Shown here piece after piece: positions 10,277-19,770 of a stretch of DNA of 64,000 nt. A program made the translations under genes and the position numbers. The stretch covers positions 372,758 through 436,757 of the forward strand of contig QANZ01017416.1 in assembly GCA_003254925.1 (NCBI GenBank), given 5' to 3'. The stretch is from Chamaecrista fasciculata (lineage: Eukaryota; Streptophyta; Magnoliopsida; Fabales; Fabaceae). The notes below the pieces were generated by a model that searched no databases, was not told the origin of the DNA, and saw only the letters and a list, made by a program, of their open reading frames with translations. Position 1 is the stretch's first letter, and each line of letters begins with the position of its first letter.

Positions 10277-11000
10277 CTGCATCACAAGGACTATCATCTT
10301 TAGTAAGAAAAAGGGGAAACATGCTGCAATTTTTTTTACAGGGAAGCCTTGAGTATAAAGAAGTGAAAGAATAAAAAAGAAGCCATGAAAAATAATTTAA
10401 GCAACAGTTCAAGTATAATAATTTATATATATGAATATTATTACTAAGCTGTCTTATTAAAAGAATTTATGCAAACAACATAATTATGCACTTTTATAAT
10501 ATGATAAACTATACATATATGTAGCCCCATTCCTACACTTGGACTTGATCATTTAATGCCCAGAACCCAGGGATAAATTCACAAGTATCCAAAATCCTAC
10601 CTCATTCTGAGAGATGAAGTAGAATGTAGAAATTATGAATTCCATTCAATCCAATAGACCGAAATAAAATAGGATCAAATTAATAATAATCATGTGCTCC
10701 AAGAATTCTTAAGAAATAAACGATGCAATTCAGAACTATTGTTCCACATATCACATAAAATCTTCTATAACAAAATTTAAATAATCAATCAACTAGACAA
10801 AAGCTCTAAATTTCAGATGAAAAATAAGGCTTTTACATCACGGGAAAAATAGTCTCTTGACGGTTGGTGAATACTATTTGGTTCTTAAAATAAAACTACC
10901 AACAACAAAAACAAAAACTATAAGGAATGATTATGCAGGGAACAGAGAAGTTATAACTGTTCCTAAAGAAAGGTTTATGAAGATTAAATTATATCTTGTC
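10277..11000. other. AT-rich intergenic DNA, nothing recognised
   Basis: No open frame or exon with a recognisable family, and no clear repeat boundary. It lies upstream (minus-strand sense) of the Rab7-like relic and may be remains of its introns. Confidence 0.4.
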
Positions 11001-11003
11001 TAA

Positions 11004-11573
11004 GGCATTTTGGTACCCATGAAATGCCTTTTACAATGTAAAAGGGCACGAATTTCAAGATTTTCATGTGTTTGGTATGGTAATTTGAGCTATGTAAAGT
11101 GGATTACAATGTAAAGGGCTTTACATTACATAGGTCATTTTTCTTTACTTCACATTTCTGATGTAATCCAAGTCTACCTAGGAAATTATGGTAGAATTCC
11201 TAATTTGCCCTTCTCACTCTCATCCCATCTCCTCCCCAAATGGTGAACGGCGACGGCGGCGGCGGTGTACGACGGCGCCGGCCACCGTGGACCACCGTGT
11301 ACGGCGGCGCCAGCCACCGTGGACCACCGTGCACGGCGGCGCCGACCACCGTGGACGGCGGTGGTAGGCGGCGGTCTGGTGGTGGTTGTGGGAAGGGCAT
11401 TTTTGTCATTTTTTTCTATATCTATTTTACTTTCCCTCCCCTACCTTTTTATACCAAACACTTTCAATTTTTACCTACTTTACATTCCCTCAACTACTTT
11501 TCCTTTCCCTCACAATTTTTCCCTTGTAAAACCCTTTCCTTTACATACCTCCAAAGGTACCAAACGGAGTTGT
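11004..11573. mobile_element. Probable MITE with GC-rich internal minisatellite
   Basis: The ends are roughly inverted: 'ttttggtacccatgaaatg' and 'ttttacaatgtaaaaggg' at the left, and the complement of 'gtttggtacctttggagg' with 'aaagggttttacaaggg' at the right. The core 11240-11372 is strikingly GC-rich within AT-rich DNA and contains a ~32-bp unit, ggcggcgccggccaccgtgg plus accaccgtg(t/c)ac, repeated about three times. I could not identify a target duplication, so the boundaries are approximate. Overlapping open frames on both strands here are by-products of base composition. Confidence 0.5.
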
Positions 11574-12015
11574 TCATAAAAGGTTTTACCGAACACTTAT
11601 TTCTTAATTTTATTTATTTTTTAAATAATATTCCCAACTGAATTGGGATTTTGGGTCAAATTGGATTTGTTTATGTCTTTGTCTCTCTATGTTGCTTCTA
11701 TGTACGTACCTCCCATCACAATGCTAGAGAATTGTAAGGTGAATAAGGTAGATCGAAATCAGATTATTTGATAGAAATCATGCATTTTAAACGTTAGAGA
11801 AAACAATTTAGCATATTTATGGTGTTGATCTCATACAACATATGCAACCATTTTTAAGATTTGAGACATGCAGGATCTACATATAAGGACTAAATTAAAA
11901 ATTTGAGAAAATTATTGGGACCAACTAATTAACTTTTCTAATTTCATCTGGTACATACTAGTCCATTGCAACTATTTGAAATGGCACATTATCATGACAA
12001 TGGATTCTCTGCTGT

Positions 12016-12067
12016 GATAATCTTTGTGCTGCTTGGCATTCAGATGCCAAGCGGTACAAAGATTATC
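12016..12067. repeat. 24-bp stem hairpin with 4-nt loop
   Basis: Left arm 12016-12039, loop tcag (12040-12043), right arm 12044-12067. The DNA arms differ at two positions, but in a plus-strand transcript both become G:U pairs, so an RNA stem of 24 uninterrupted pairs results. No flanking target duplication was seen. It could be a foldback transposon remnant or a small-RNA precursor; nothing in the sequence decides between these. Confidence 0.6.
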
Positions 12068-12257
12068 CTATTTTTAAAGTACTCCATGATATCCTTTTCC
12101 TCGAGTACTCTATGATATCCATTCGAACTTTACTTAAAGTTGGATGTATTAAAAATGATAAATAAACTATATGATTCAATTTTAGTTTTTTTTTATCAAA
12201 CATTTTTTCCTCTTAAATAAAAAATTATAATATTTTCCAAATTTATAAAGTATAAAG

Positions 12258-12815
12258 TAGGGGTGTTCAATTCGTTGGGCGGTTTGGAACAAAATTTTTA
12301 ATCGAACCGCTCATAGCGAAAGTAATTCTTAACCAAGCGGTTAAAAATAATTTTTTTAATCGAACCTAACCAAGCCAATAAATAGGCGGTTTAGACAATC
12401 AGTTTGATCGGTTAAGAAACGTATTAGTTATTTTTATTAATTAATTATAAAATTAGAAAGAAAAAAAATAGTGTTTTAGATTAGTAAGCCTAATTTATAG
12501 AATAGATAAAAAAGTGACAAACAAGATTAGAGATTTAAGATGATAAAATTGTGTGATGAAGAATAGTAGCTAGTCATTGTCTAAGGTAAAAAAAAAATTA
12601 TGATTCAATAAGATAACATAATAAATATAATCACATAAAAGCCATCCGTTCAGTTAAATGTATATCCAAATTGTTAACTAAACCAAACCATCTAATTGTA
12701 AAGCATTTTTAACCAAACCAAACCGCTCATTGATTGGTTTAGTTCGGTTATTGCTTCAGTTCGATTTGGTTTTGTTTGGTCAAATAGGTTTGATTCGGTT
12801 TTGAACACCCCTAGA
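12258..12815. mobile_element. hAT-type MITE with visible empty site
   Basis: The terminal inverted repeat is TAGGGGTGTTCAA at the left and its complement TTGAACACCCCTA at the right. It is flanked by gtataaag (12250-12257) and ctataaag (12816-12823), a 7-8 bp target duplication. The paralogous flank at 40101-40110 reads agtataaaga without the element. The interior is rich in 'accaaaccgcc / ggttcggtt' motifs. No transposase is encoded. Confidence 0.85.
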
Positions 12816-13344
12816 CTATAAAGAGTAAAATTCTCTTCTAAATAGAGTTAAAATAAAATTTATATAATTATGTATGTTTAGGCATTAATTACATATCTCA
12901 ATAACCAATCAATGTTAACTTATAATCTTGATATTCTTTTCAGCTAAATTGTATGATTGTATTCAATTTGCCGTTATTGACGCGCACAAATATTTGTGTG
13001 TATTAGAAGACTTAAAAATTATAATAGCAACATGTCAAGTGTCAACATGCACAAATATATGGCCATCATGAATATGTGGAGTCATTATTGGTAGTGAATT
13101 AATAGAAGATAATTTTTTTCACATATAGTTCATTCAAAATCATAATAAAGTATTATACAATGAATGTGATAAAATATAGAGAGTTCTAGCTTTCAAGGAC
13201 TTTACTACATTTAGTCATTCTCTTTATTTTAGGAAGTGAAACTTATCAACTTCTTTTCATATTTCTTATTTAACGGGTAGGCCTCATAATTTCATGTAAG
13301 TGTAAAAATGAAATTTTAAGAGTTTGAACTTTTCAAATCATTAT

Positions 13345-13500
13345 GGAAAGGGTTTTAGTGTAGTGGTAAGCGACTAAGTAAGTTGCACTTCAAGTGAGAC
13401 GACTATGATTCAATCTCTAGAATTGGCACTAGAACATCACACGAATAGGCAGAGGAAATTCATCATTTAATTAAGAAAAGAGATTCATTATTACTGTCAA
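13345..13500 (+). mobile_element. tRNA-derived SINE candidate
   Basis: A polymerase III-type box A (tagtgtagtggtaagcg, from 13356) and box B (gattcaatctc, 13407-13417) are spaced as in a tRNA. A ~90-bp unrelated tail follows. The equivalent place in the paralogous flank (about 40570) lacks this sequence. Mutations in box B argue against an active tRNA gene. Confidence 0.55.
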
Positions 13501-13637
13501 AAAAAAAAATATTATGAAATGAACTTTTCACAATAATCTAATGTTGAGTCATATGAGTTAATATTGTACTTCAGTTAGCATGACATATTGTATGCATCAT
13601 CCTAAATCTTTTAGGCTTTGCAAAATATAACATCACC

Positions 13638-15611
13638 TTGGACGAAAATGGGTTAAAATGTTCAATATCCATGGAAAATCCTCAATGGCTTTCAGGTCTT
13701 GCTTCACTCCAACATCTTCAACTAAGTGTGGTAAACATTTCCAAAGCCTTTGATTGGTTGCATGTTCTACATTCACTTCCATCTTTAACAGAGTTGCACT
13801 TGTCAGAGTGTGTTCTTCATCATCATTCTGAACCATCTACAATTAACAACGTCTCATCTCTAGCCATCCTTGATATTTCCAATTCCTATAATCTTGCATT
13901 GATCCCACAGTGGATATCTCAACTAACCAAATTGGTTTCTCTCCAATTAAGGGAAAATCACTTGCAAGGTTCCTTCCCTGACATTATTCAAAATTTAACC
14001 CTCCTTCAACATCTTGATTTATCTTACAATTCATTCAACTCCTCCATCCCTGACTGGTTGTACAATCTTAGTCATCTAGATTATCTCAATCTCAATGGTA
14101 ACTACTTGAGGGGCACAATTTCTAATGCCATTGGAAACTTTACTTCTCTTGTTACTCTTCACTTATCATATAATAATCTAGAAGGGCCAATTCCAAACTC
14201 CTTGGGAAACCTCTGCAACTTGAGAGATGTCTCTTTTTCAGATTCAAAATGTAACCAACAAGTTTCTCAAATATTAGAAATTCTCTCAGTATGTGTTTCA
14301 CACACATTAGAGACTTTGTCCATTTCTAATGCTCAACTAGCTGGTTCTTTGACCGAAAAGATTGGGCTTTTCAAAAATCTTGTTGGACTTTATCTTTCTC
14401 AAAACTCTATTCAAGGGACAGTTCCTACATCAATAAGAAATTTGACTTCTTTAAGATACCTTGGCCTCTCGAAAAACCAATTTAGTGGAAATCCTTTTGA
14501 AAATTTAGGATTTCTTTCTAAATTACGATATCTTTCCATTCCAGATAATCTCTTCGTTGGAGTTGTGAAAGAAGTCCACCTTGCTAATTTCACCCATTTG
14601 ATTGATTTCTATGCTTCAAGCAACCAGCTCACTTTAAGAGTTGGTCCAAATTGGAGGCCTTCTTTTATATTTTTGGAGGAATTGGAGATGGCTTCATGGA
14701 ATTTAGGTACACATTTTCTATCATGGATCCAATCGCTAAAGTATCTTGAGTATTTGGACATTTCTAGAACCAACATATATGATTCCATTCCTGATTGGTT
14801 TTGGACAACATACACCAATGGTCAGTATTCCCATCAAATATGCTCCATGAGTTCATTACAAATCTTGGACCTTTCACAAAACAACTTGATAGGAAATATA
14901 CCGAAATGTGTCAACCATTTGAGTGCCATGTCCTCAATACACAATAATTCATATTCATATATTGATTATTTTACATTATACCTCTCATCAAATTACCATG
15001 ATGATGCAATCCTATTTCTTAAAGGAAGAATGAATGATTATAGCAATATTCTCGGTCTCATCTTCAGCATTCATCTTTCAAGCAACAAACTATCTTGGGA
15101 GATACCAACAGAACTCACAAGCCTCAAGGGATTGCTCTTTTTAAACCTGTCCAATAATCTTTTGAGCGGCCAAATTCCTCAAGATATTGGTGATATGGTA
15201 TCATTGGAGTCTCTAGATCTATCAATGAACCATCTTTGTGGTGAAATCCCTCCAAGCATGTCCCAATTAAGCTTCTTGGGGATGTTGAACTTGTCATACA
15301 ACGACTTGATGGGGAAAATTCCAACAGGCACTCAATTGCAAAGCTTTGAAGCATCCAGCTTTGTTGGCAATAATCTTTGTGGTCCTCCCCTTACCATTAA
15401 ATGCACAGCAAATGGAGAAGATGGGAATGAGAAAGAGAAAGAAGGTGATGAAGAGAGAGGAATAAAATGGTTTTATGTGAGCATGTCATTGGGGTTTGTT
15501 GTGGGATTTTGGGGGGTGGTAGCTCCTTTGCTCTATAGTGGATCATGGAGGTATGCCTATTACCAATTCTTAGAGAACATGTGGTTCAAACTAAGATATT
15601 ATTATTGGTAG
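13638..15611 (+). CDS. Truncated LRR receptor-like protein, no signal peptide (likely non-functional)
   Basis: An uninterrupted frame of 657 residues, but a remnant of a ~1050-residue RLP. The first 11 codons (MDENGLKCSIS) come from upstream-flank DNA. Gene sequence starts at MENPQWLSGL, which corresponds to about residue 215 of the intact copies. The signal peptide, N-cap and first LRRs are missing, and so is the normal promoter. A second, in-frame deletion of about 180 residues joins FWTTYTNG to SHQICSMSSLQ near 14820, removing several LRRs. The island domain (KGRMNDYSNILG), last LRRs, acidic stretch, GxxxG transmembrane helix and tail are kept. Without a signal peptide it should not reach the membrane as a receptor. 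Whether it is transcribed is unknown. It could equally be called a pseudogene. Confidence 0.75.
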   Translation: MDENGLKCSISMENPQWLSGLASLQHLQLSVVNISKAFDWLHVLHSLPSLTELHLSECVLHHHSEPSTINNVSSLAILDISNSYNLALIPQWISQLTKLVSLQLRENHLQGSFPDIIQNLTLLQHLDLSYNSFNSSIPDWLYNLSHLDYLNLNGNYLRGTISNAIGNFTSLVTLHLSYNNLEGPIPNSLGNLCNLRDVSFSDSKCNQQVSQILEILSVCVSHTLETLSISNAQLAGSLTEKIGLFKNLVGLYLSQNSIQGTVPTSIRNLTSLRYLGLSKNQFSGNPFENLGFLSKLRYLSIPDNLFVGVVKEVHLANFTHLIDFYASSNQLTLRVGPNWRPSFIFLEELEMASWNLGTHFLSWIQSLKYLEYLDISRTNIYDSIPDWFWTTYTNGQYSHQICSMSSLQILDLSQNNLIGNIPKCVNHLSAMSSIHNNSYSYIDYFTLYLSSNYHDDAILFLKGRMNDYSNILGLIFSIHLSSNKLSWEIPTELTSLKGLLFLNLSNNLLSGQIPQDIGDMVSLESLDLSMNHLCGEIPPSMSQLSFLGMLNLSYNDLMGKIPTGTQLQSFEASSFVGNNLCGPPLTIKCTANGEDGNEKEKEGDEERGIKWFYVSMSLGFVVGFWGVVAPLLYSGSWRYAYYQFLENMWFKLRYYYW

Positions 15612-17188
15612 AGGAAGCAAATTGTGGTGGGATTTGCATTTCAAGGCTAGCTAGCTTAAAGGTTTTCCAATAATGTTAGTATTTTATGTTTCTTTAAATC
15701 ATTTTAGGATTTTCATTAATAAAAGTCAGTGATGTGTATTTTGTAATTCAGTTCTGAAAGTCCCACCAATTTGTATTATACTATTATGTAATGCAAGTGT
15801 GCTTCTAAATAAATGTTTTCAGGGATTATCAGCATATTTTAAAACAATTATTATTAAGGTTTAGCATATTGACGTAGCAACAAAATTACTAGCATACTAA
15901 CATGTTAAATTGTAATATGGTATTTCAAATTTTCTTGTTTAACACAATTTGCACAAAACAAGAAAATACCCATAATAATTATTCTATTTCTTGATTTGTA
16001 CTTTTATTATTTATAGGAAAAAACTTATATAAAGTTCCTTATATCCTTACCATCAAGTTCCTCAAATCAAAAGTTCTAATTACATTCTCTCTCTTCAATG
16101 ATTTGTCATGCAAAAAATGTGTTTAATATTCTCTCCCTATCATGATTGGTTATGTATAAAATGTTTGCCACGTATCAAATGTTCATTGGGGAACTTGATG
16201 GCAAAGATATAAAGAACTTGAGCTAAGTTTTGTCCTTATTTATAAATGTACAAGACAAGAAAATATCCTAAAAAATTATTACAGAGAACATATCATTGAA
16301 AATAATTATATTATTTCATTTTTAAAATAATAATTATAAAAAGGTATCTAAATTCTCATAAAAAAAAATAACCCTTTCACTAATCTATAAAGGTTTGTTT
16401 GTAGTTTGTACTAAGATTATCCTAAAACTTCTAATAATATATGCTATCTATCAAAAACATCACACAAAAAGCATATTTAATGTATTAAAAGTCTATATAT
16501 GTTAATACATGTTGAAAACCTTTTTTGCTGAGCAATTACAAAAGAAAATAGAAAATCAAACAATCCGATCTATCATAGTACACATTAAAAATTTATAATA
16601 GAATAAGAGAAAGCATAAGCCAATGAGAATACATAAAGATTCCTGACCAGTTCCAAAGCAAGTAAAATAAGTCATAGAAGTCCAACAACCTTAATTATAA
16701 AGTTCAGAAATGTGCATGCAAGATTTTAAAAGAATTGTATCTTTTTTAACACTCACTATCTAATTAACTGAATTAACATTGCACTAATAGCTCCTAAACA
16801 AATTCAACAATTTCCTAACTATGACATTGTTGAAATGGAAAGGAGAACTAATTGTTTTAACATTGTTGAGTTTGGAAACTAATCAACTGAAATTTATAAT
16901 TAAGAAAAATCCTTAACACATGAATCTAATTTGGAAGAATAAAGAAGTCTTGGCAAATGAAGTGAACATGCTTTTTTCTAAAAGTGCAACATGCTCAAGC
17001 CCATCCATGCTAAAACAGGACTGAAACCATCAGAATGACATAAATTAATGTCAAACATAGCTTACCCACACCACACCAACTTAGGCTACAGAGTGTACAA
17101 AAATGGGAAGAAGGAGGGTGCCGAGTCATTCTATATGAAACCAGAAAAATAATTGAGTTAACATTCAGAAATCCCATATATGCTATTG
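15612..17188. repeat. 3' flank of truncated RLP, paralogous to the other 3' flanks
   Basis: AATAAA lies at 15718-15723. Blocks match 7770-8640 and 9360-9790, for example 'aacatgctcaagcccatcca' at 16988. An extra segment at about 16015-16230, bordered by 'ttatataaagttccttatat' and ending 'aagatataaagaacttgagc', is not in the other copies and may be a small insertion. No gene is seen. Confidence 0.6.
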
Positions 17189-17309
17189 TGATACGAGTCC
17201 CACATCGGGTAGTTAGCTAAAGGTAAAACACTATATAAGGCCTTGGGCTCTCCAACTTCAACAACTAGCTTTTGAGGTGTGTTTCTCTCAAGGGCTTATA
17301 CTCGTATCA
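17189..17309 (+). mobile_element. Short (121-bp) LTR of a gag-only retroelement
   Basis: Starts TGATACGAG and ends with the exact inverse CTCGTATCA, giving TG...CA ends with a 9-bp inverted repeat. It contains a TATA-like TATATAAG near 17233. Directly downstream is 'ttggtgctttcattgagag' and then a gag-type frame. The usual initiator-Met primer site TGGTATCAGAGC is absent. No matching 3' LTR was found in the window. Confidence 0.6.
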
Positions 17310-17337
17310 ATTGGTGCTTTCATTGAGAGTTTGCTTA

Positions 17338-18545
17338 ATGGCAAATAGAACTCCCAAATCTGTGATTGAAGATTTAAAGAAAATGGAAGTTCCTCAGTTT
17401 AATGGCAATAATGTAGAGGGTTGGGTTTCTAAACTTCAAAAATCTTTTGACACTTTCAATTCCCTTGGATCAGCGCATCATGCTAGCTTCACAGTTCATG
17501 GAAGGGCCAGCCTATTCATTTTATGAGTGGGCAATGAGAATTGAATTAGTTGATGGATCATGGAGTTTGTTTCTGATGGCTGTATTAATTCGGTTTAGAA
17601 CGGAAGATGAGGTGATCGGCACAAACGAGTCCGTCCGGAATGAAAGAGAAGAGGTGGTTCGGATCGAAACAGAGGATGTTGCCAAGATTGAAACAAACAA
17701 GATTGCAACAGAGGTTGACATCATCAAGATTGAAGTAGACGAGATTGCCGAGAATGAAACAGATGTGGTGGTTAAGGGGATAGATCTAACTTCAGTGGAA
17801 TCTGGAGACGAAACTGAATGTGATGCAGCGAAGCTCAACTCAGAGTCACAATTTTGCTCTGTTACGGCCAGCGATCCAAAAGATTTATATGATTATGAGG
17901 AATCTGAACCGCATCGTTTAGAGCTATCATCATTGTATATCAATCATTTGGTCGAAGCGGGAACAGATGAGGTCGGTGAGAAGGACTAGGCAACATTAGT
18001 AGAGACTGAAGATGAAATTAAGTGGGACACAGAGAAATTCATGAGCAAATCAGAGTTGCAATTCACTCCTGCAATTGTTTTTCATCATCAAAATGATTCA
18101 GAAAAATATGAGGTACGAAATTCAGAGACTCAATTCTCTTACCAAGATATAGAAATTCTTTCATCTTTTGAGAAAGATGGGAGTATACTGTGGATGCAGA
18201 AAACAAAGTTTATTATGATGAATTTGACACTCAATGATTATGGATTGAGTTTAAGTTTTGACCCTTCAAGTGTCACTGTCCATCATATTATGCACTCTAA
18301 CTGTTTGTGGAAATGCCTCACTAGAACATTTGAGCATATGGGATGGGAGATGGACGAATTCATGGGTATCTTGATATATGACCCCAGAGGCTTATTACTG
18401 TGGAGTAACTCTTGTTTTGCAATAAATAATACATGTAGTAAACTAGATTCCATGAGTTTGGAAGAATGCACTAATGGGTCATTGAACTATTCTACTATTG
18501 AGCTTCATTTGGAATTATTAGCTTACATGCTATGTATGGGGAAAA
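17338..18545 (+). pseudogene. Gag-type frame of a non-autonomous LTR element, with frameshift and stop
   Basis: Starts MANRTPKSVIEDLKKMEVPQ and continues FNGNNVEGW, the usual opening of a plant retrotransposon gag. A one-base frameshift near 17465 moves the reading to the frame of DQRIMLASQFMEGPAYSFYEW. That frame runs on to 18550 with a single TAG at 17987-17989. The part after gag (about 17600-18545) is acidic and partly repetitive (RIETEDVAKIETNKIATEVD) and then reads as an unfamiliar ~170-residue segment (IEILSSFEKDG, LTRTFEHMGWEMDEFM). No protease, reverse transcriptase or integrase follows. The layout resembles gag-only (TR-GAG) non-autonomous elements. The 3' end is cut by an RLP fragment at about 18546. 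Confidence 0.6.
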
Positions 18546-18778
18546 ATTGAGCTTCTTGAGCATGTTGAACTTGTCATACAACAACTTGATGGGAAAAATT
18601 CCAACAGATACTCAATTGCAAAGCTTTAAAGCATCTACCTTTGTTGGCAATCATCTCTGTGGTCCTCCAGTTACCATTAATTGCACAGCAAATGGAGAAA
18701 ATGGGAATGAGAAAGACAAAGAAGATGATGAAGAGAGAGGAATAAAATGGTTTTATGTGAGCATGTCATTGGGGTTTT
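18546..18778 (+). pseudogene. RLP C-terminal fragment between two retroelement fragments
   Basis: The frame reads LSFLSMLNLSYNNLMGKIP, then the C-cap (NHLCGPPVTINC), the acidic stretch and KWFYVSMSLGF. It equals the last LRR to the start of the transmembrane helix of the intact copies, and stops mid-helix at a junction with minus-strand copia gag. All upstream LRRs are absent. It is a dead fragment, closest by eye to the truncated copy at 13.6-15.6 kb. Confidence 0.85.
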
Positions 18779-19626
18779 ATGGAATTCTGGATTTGTAGGA
18801 ATAATCTAGAATCATCCCTGAGCCAAGCTTTCCTAGTAACATCCTTAGGAGGATCGTTATTAAGATGATCTTCCTTCTCAATACTCCGTAGGTAGATACG
18901 AATAGTTTTAGCCCAATCTAAATAGTTGGAAGGCGTAAGTTTGTGTTCAGTGATCCGTGAGACAACAGGGACCACATCAACCACTACAGTAGATTTGTTG
19001 TCCTCCATTGAAGAGATCAGATGAGACCCACACAACAAAAAAAACACAGAACAGTGAAGCAGTTACCGAATGCAGCAGTACGATAACTTTCACCAAGTGG
19101 GTTCACGAACAGCAGCCTAAAACCACCGGGAGATGGTTGGAAGTCGCCGGAGAACGATAGTCGACGGCGGCAAGATAGACCGGTGAACGAAACGGTGATC
19201 GACGCGCCTTCACACGCCGGCGCGTGAGGGAGAGCGAAAATGTTCAGGCGGCGCGTGAGAATCACGCGCTTCTCTGGTGGACGCCGGACTTCGGGGAACC
19301 GCCGATCGGGGCCTTCTCTTCCTTCCTATGGTGGCGGTGACGCAAACAGATGCCCAGAAAATTTGGGCCCTAACGTGCAGTGATGAGCTGCACACTTAAA
19401 TGTGCGCTACTGGAGAAGATACCAAACCCTAAAGCCCTAAAGCTCTGATACCATGTTATTTCTAAGACCAGAATGGGTAATCTCTGATAATCTTTACATA
19501 GCAACAAGGATATATATATATATATATATACAAGACTCAAGCTCTCCTATCTACCTATAATAATTACATACTTCTACCTACCTATATTAATGACTCAACT
19601 AACAACTACTAACATAACTCATAACA
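18779..19626 (-). mobile_element. Truncated Ty1/copia element: LTR, primer site and gag start
   Basis: On the minus strand: an LTR of 173 bp (19626-19454, TGTTAT...ATAACA ends), the initiator-Met primer site TGGTATCAGAGC (19453-19442), a ~430-bp leader, and a gag start at 19008. The gag reads MEDNKSTVVVDVVPVV and then KLTPSNYLDWAKTIRIYLRS, the copia gag (UBN2-type) signature. The frame ends after FLQIQNSI where the RLP fragment begins. There is no pol and no second LTR. A (TA)n microsatellite at 19511-19530 lies inside the LTR. Confidence 0.75.
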
Positions 19627-19639
19627 TGTAACAAAGAAA

Positions 19640-19770
19640 AAAGATATGGGACCAAATTGAGATATAAACAAAAGATATGGGACCAAAAGTGTGATAAAAT
19701 AACATACGGGACAAAATTGAGATTTGAACAAAAGATATAGTACCAAAAGTGCACTTTGACCTTTTTTCTA
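19640..19770. repeat. Fragment of the 'ggtcccatatctttt' inverted-repeat element
   Basis: Repeated 'aaaagatatgggaccaaa' phrases ending in 'gtgcactttgacctttttt', matching the right end of the elements at 2111-2538 and 42753-43180. Only one arm is present. Confidence 0.55.

Larger units (their letters stand above)
12118..13660. repeat. RLP upstream flank A, copy 1
   Basis: This segment matches a second copy that is split by insertions: 27866-27909 and then 40008-40790. Shared blocks include 'actttacttaaagttggatg', 'aactatatgattcaatttta' and 'catcaccttggacgaaaatg'. Copy 1 carries a hAT MITE (12258-12815) and a SINE (about 13345-13500) that copy 2 lacks. A diverged piece of the same flank is at about 20380-20540. 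No gene lies inside. Confidence 0.75.

Noticed and set aside
11200..11641. Three overlapping Pro/Arg-rich frames
   Set aside because: Created by the GC-rich tandem repeat in the MITE; open in several frames at once.
13356..13417. tRNA gene
   Set aside because: Boxes A and B are present but there is no cloverleaf with intact arms and box B is mutated; better explained as a SINE head.
18041..18550. Independent 169-codon host gene
   Set aside because: In the same frame as the preceding gag-linked frame with only one TAG between; treated as part of the retroelement.
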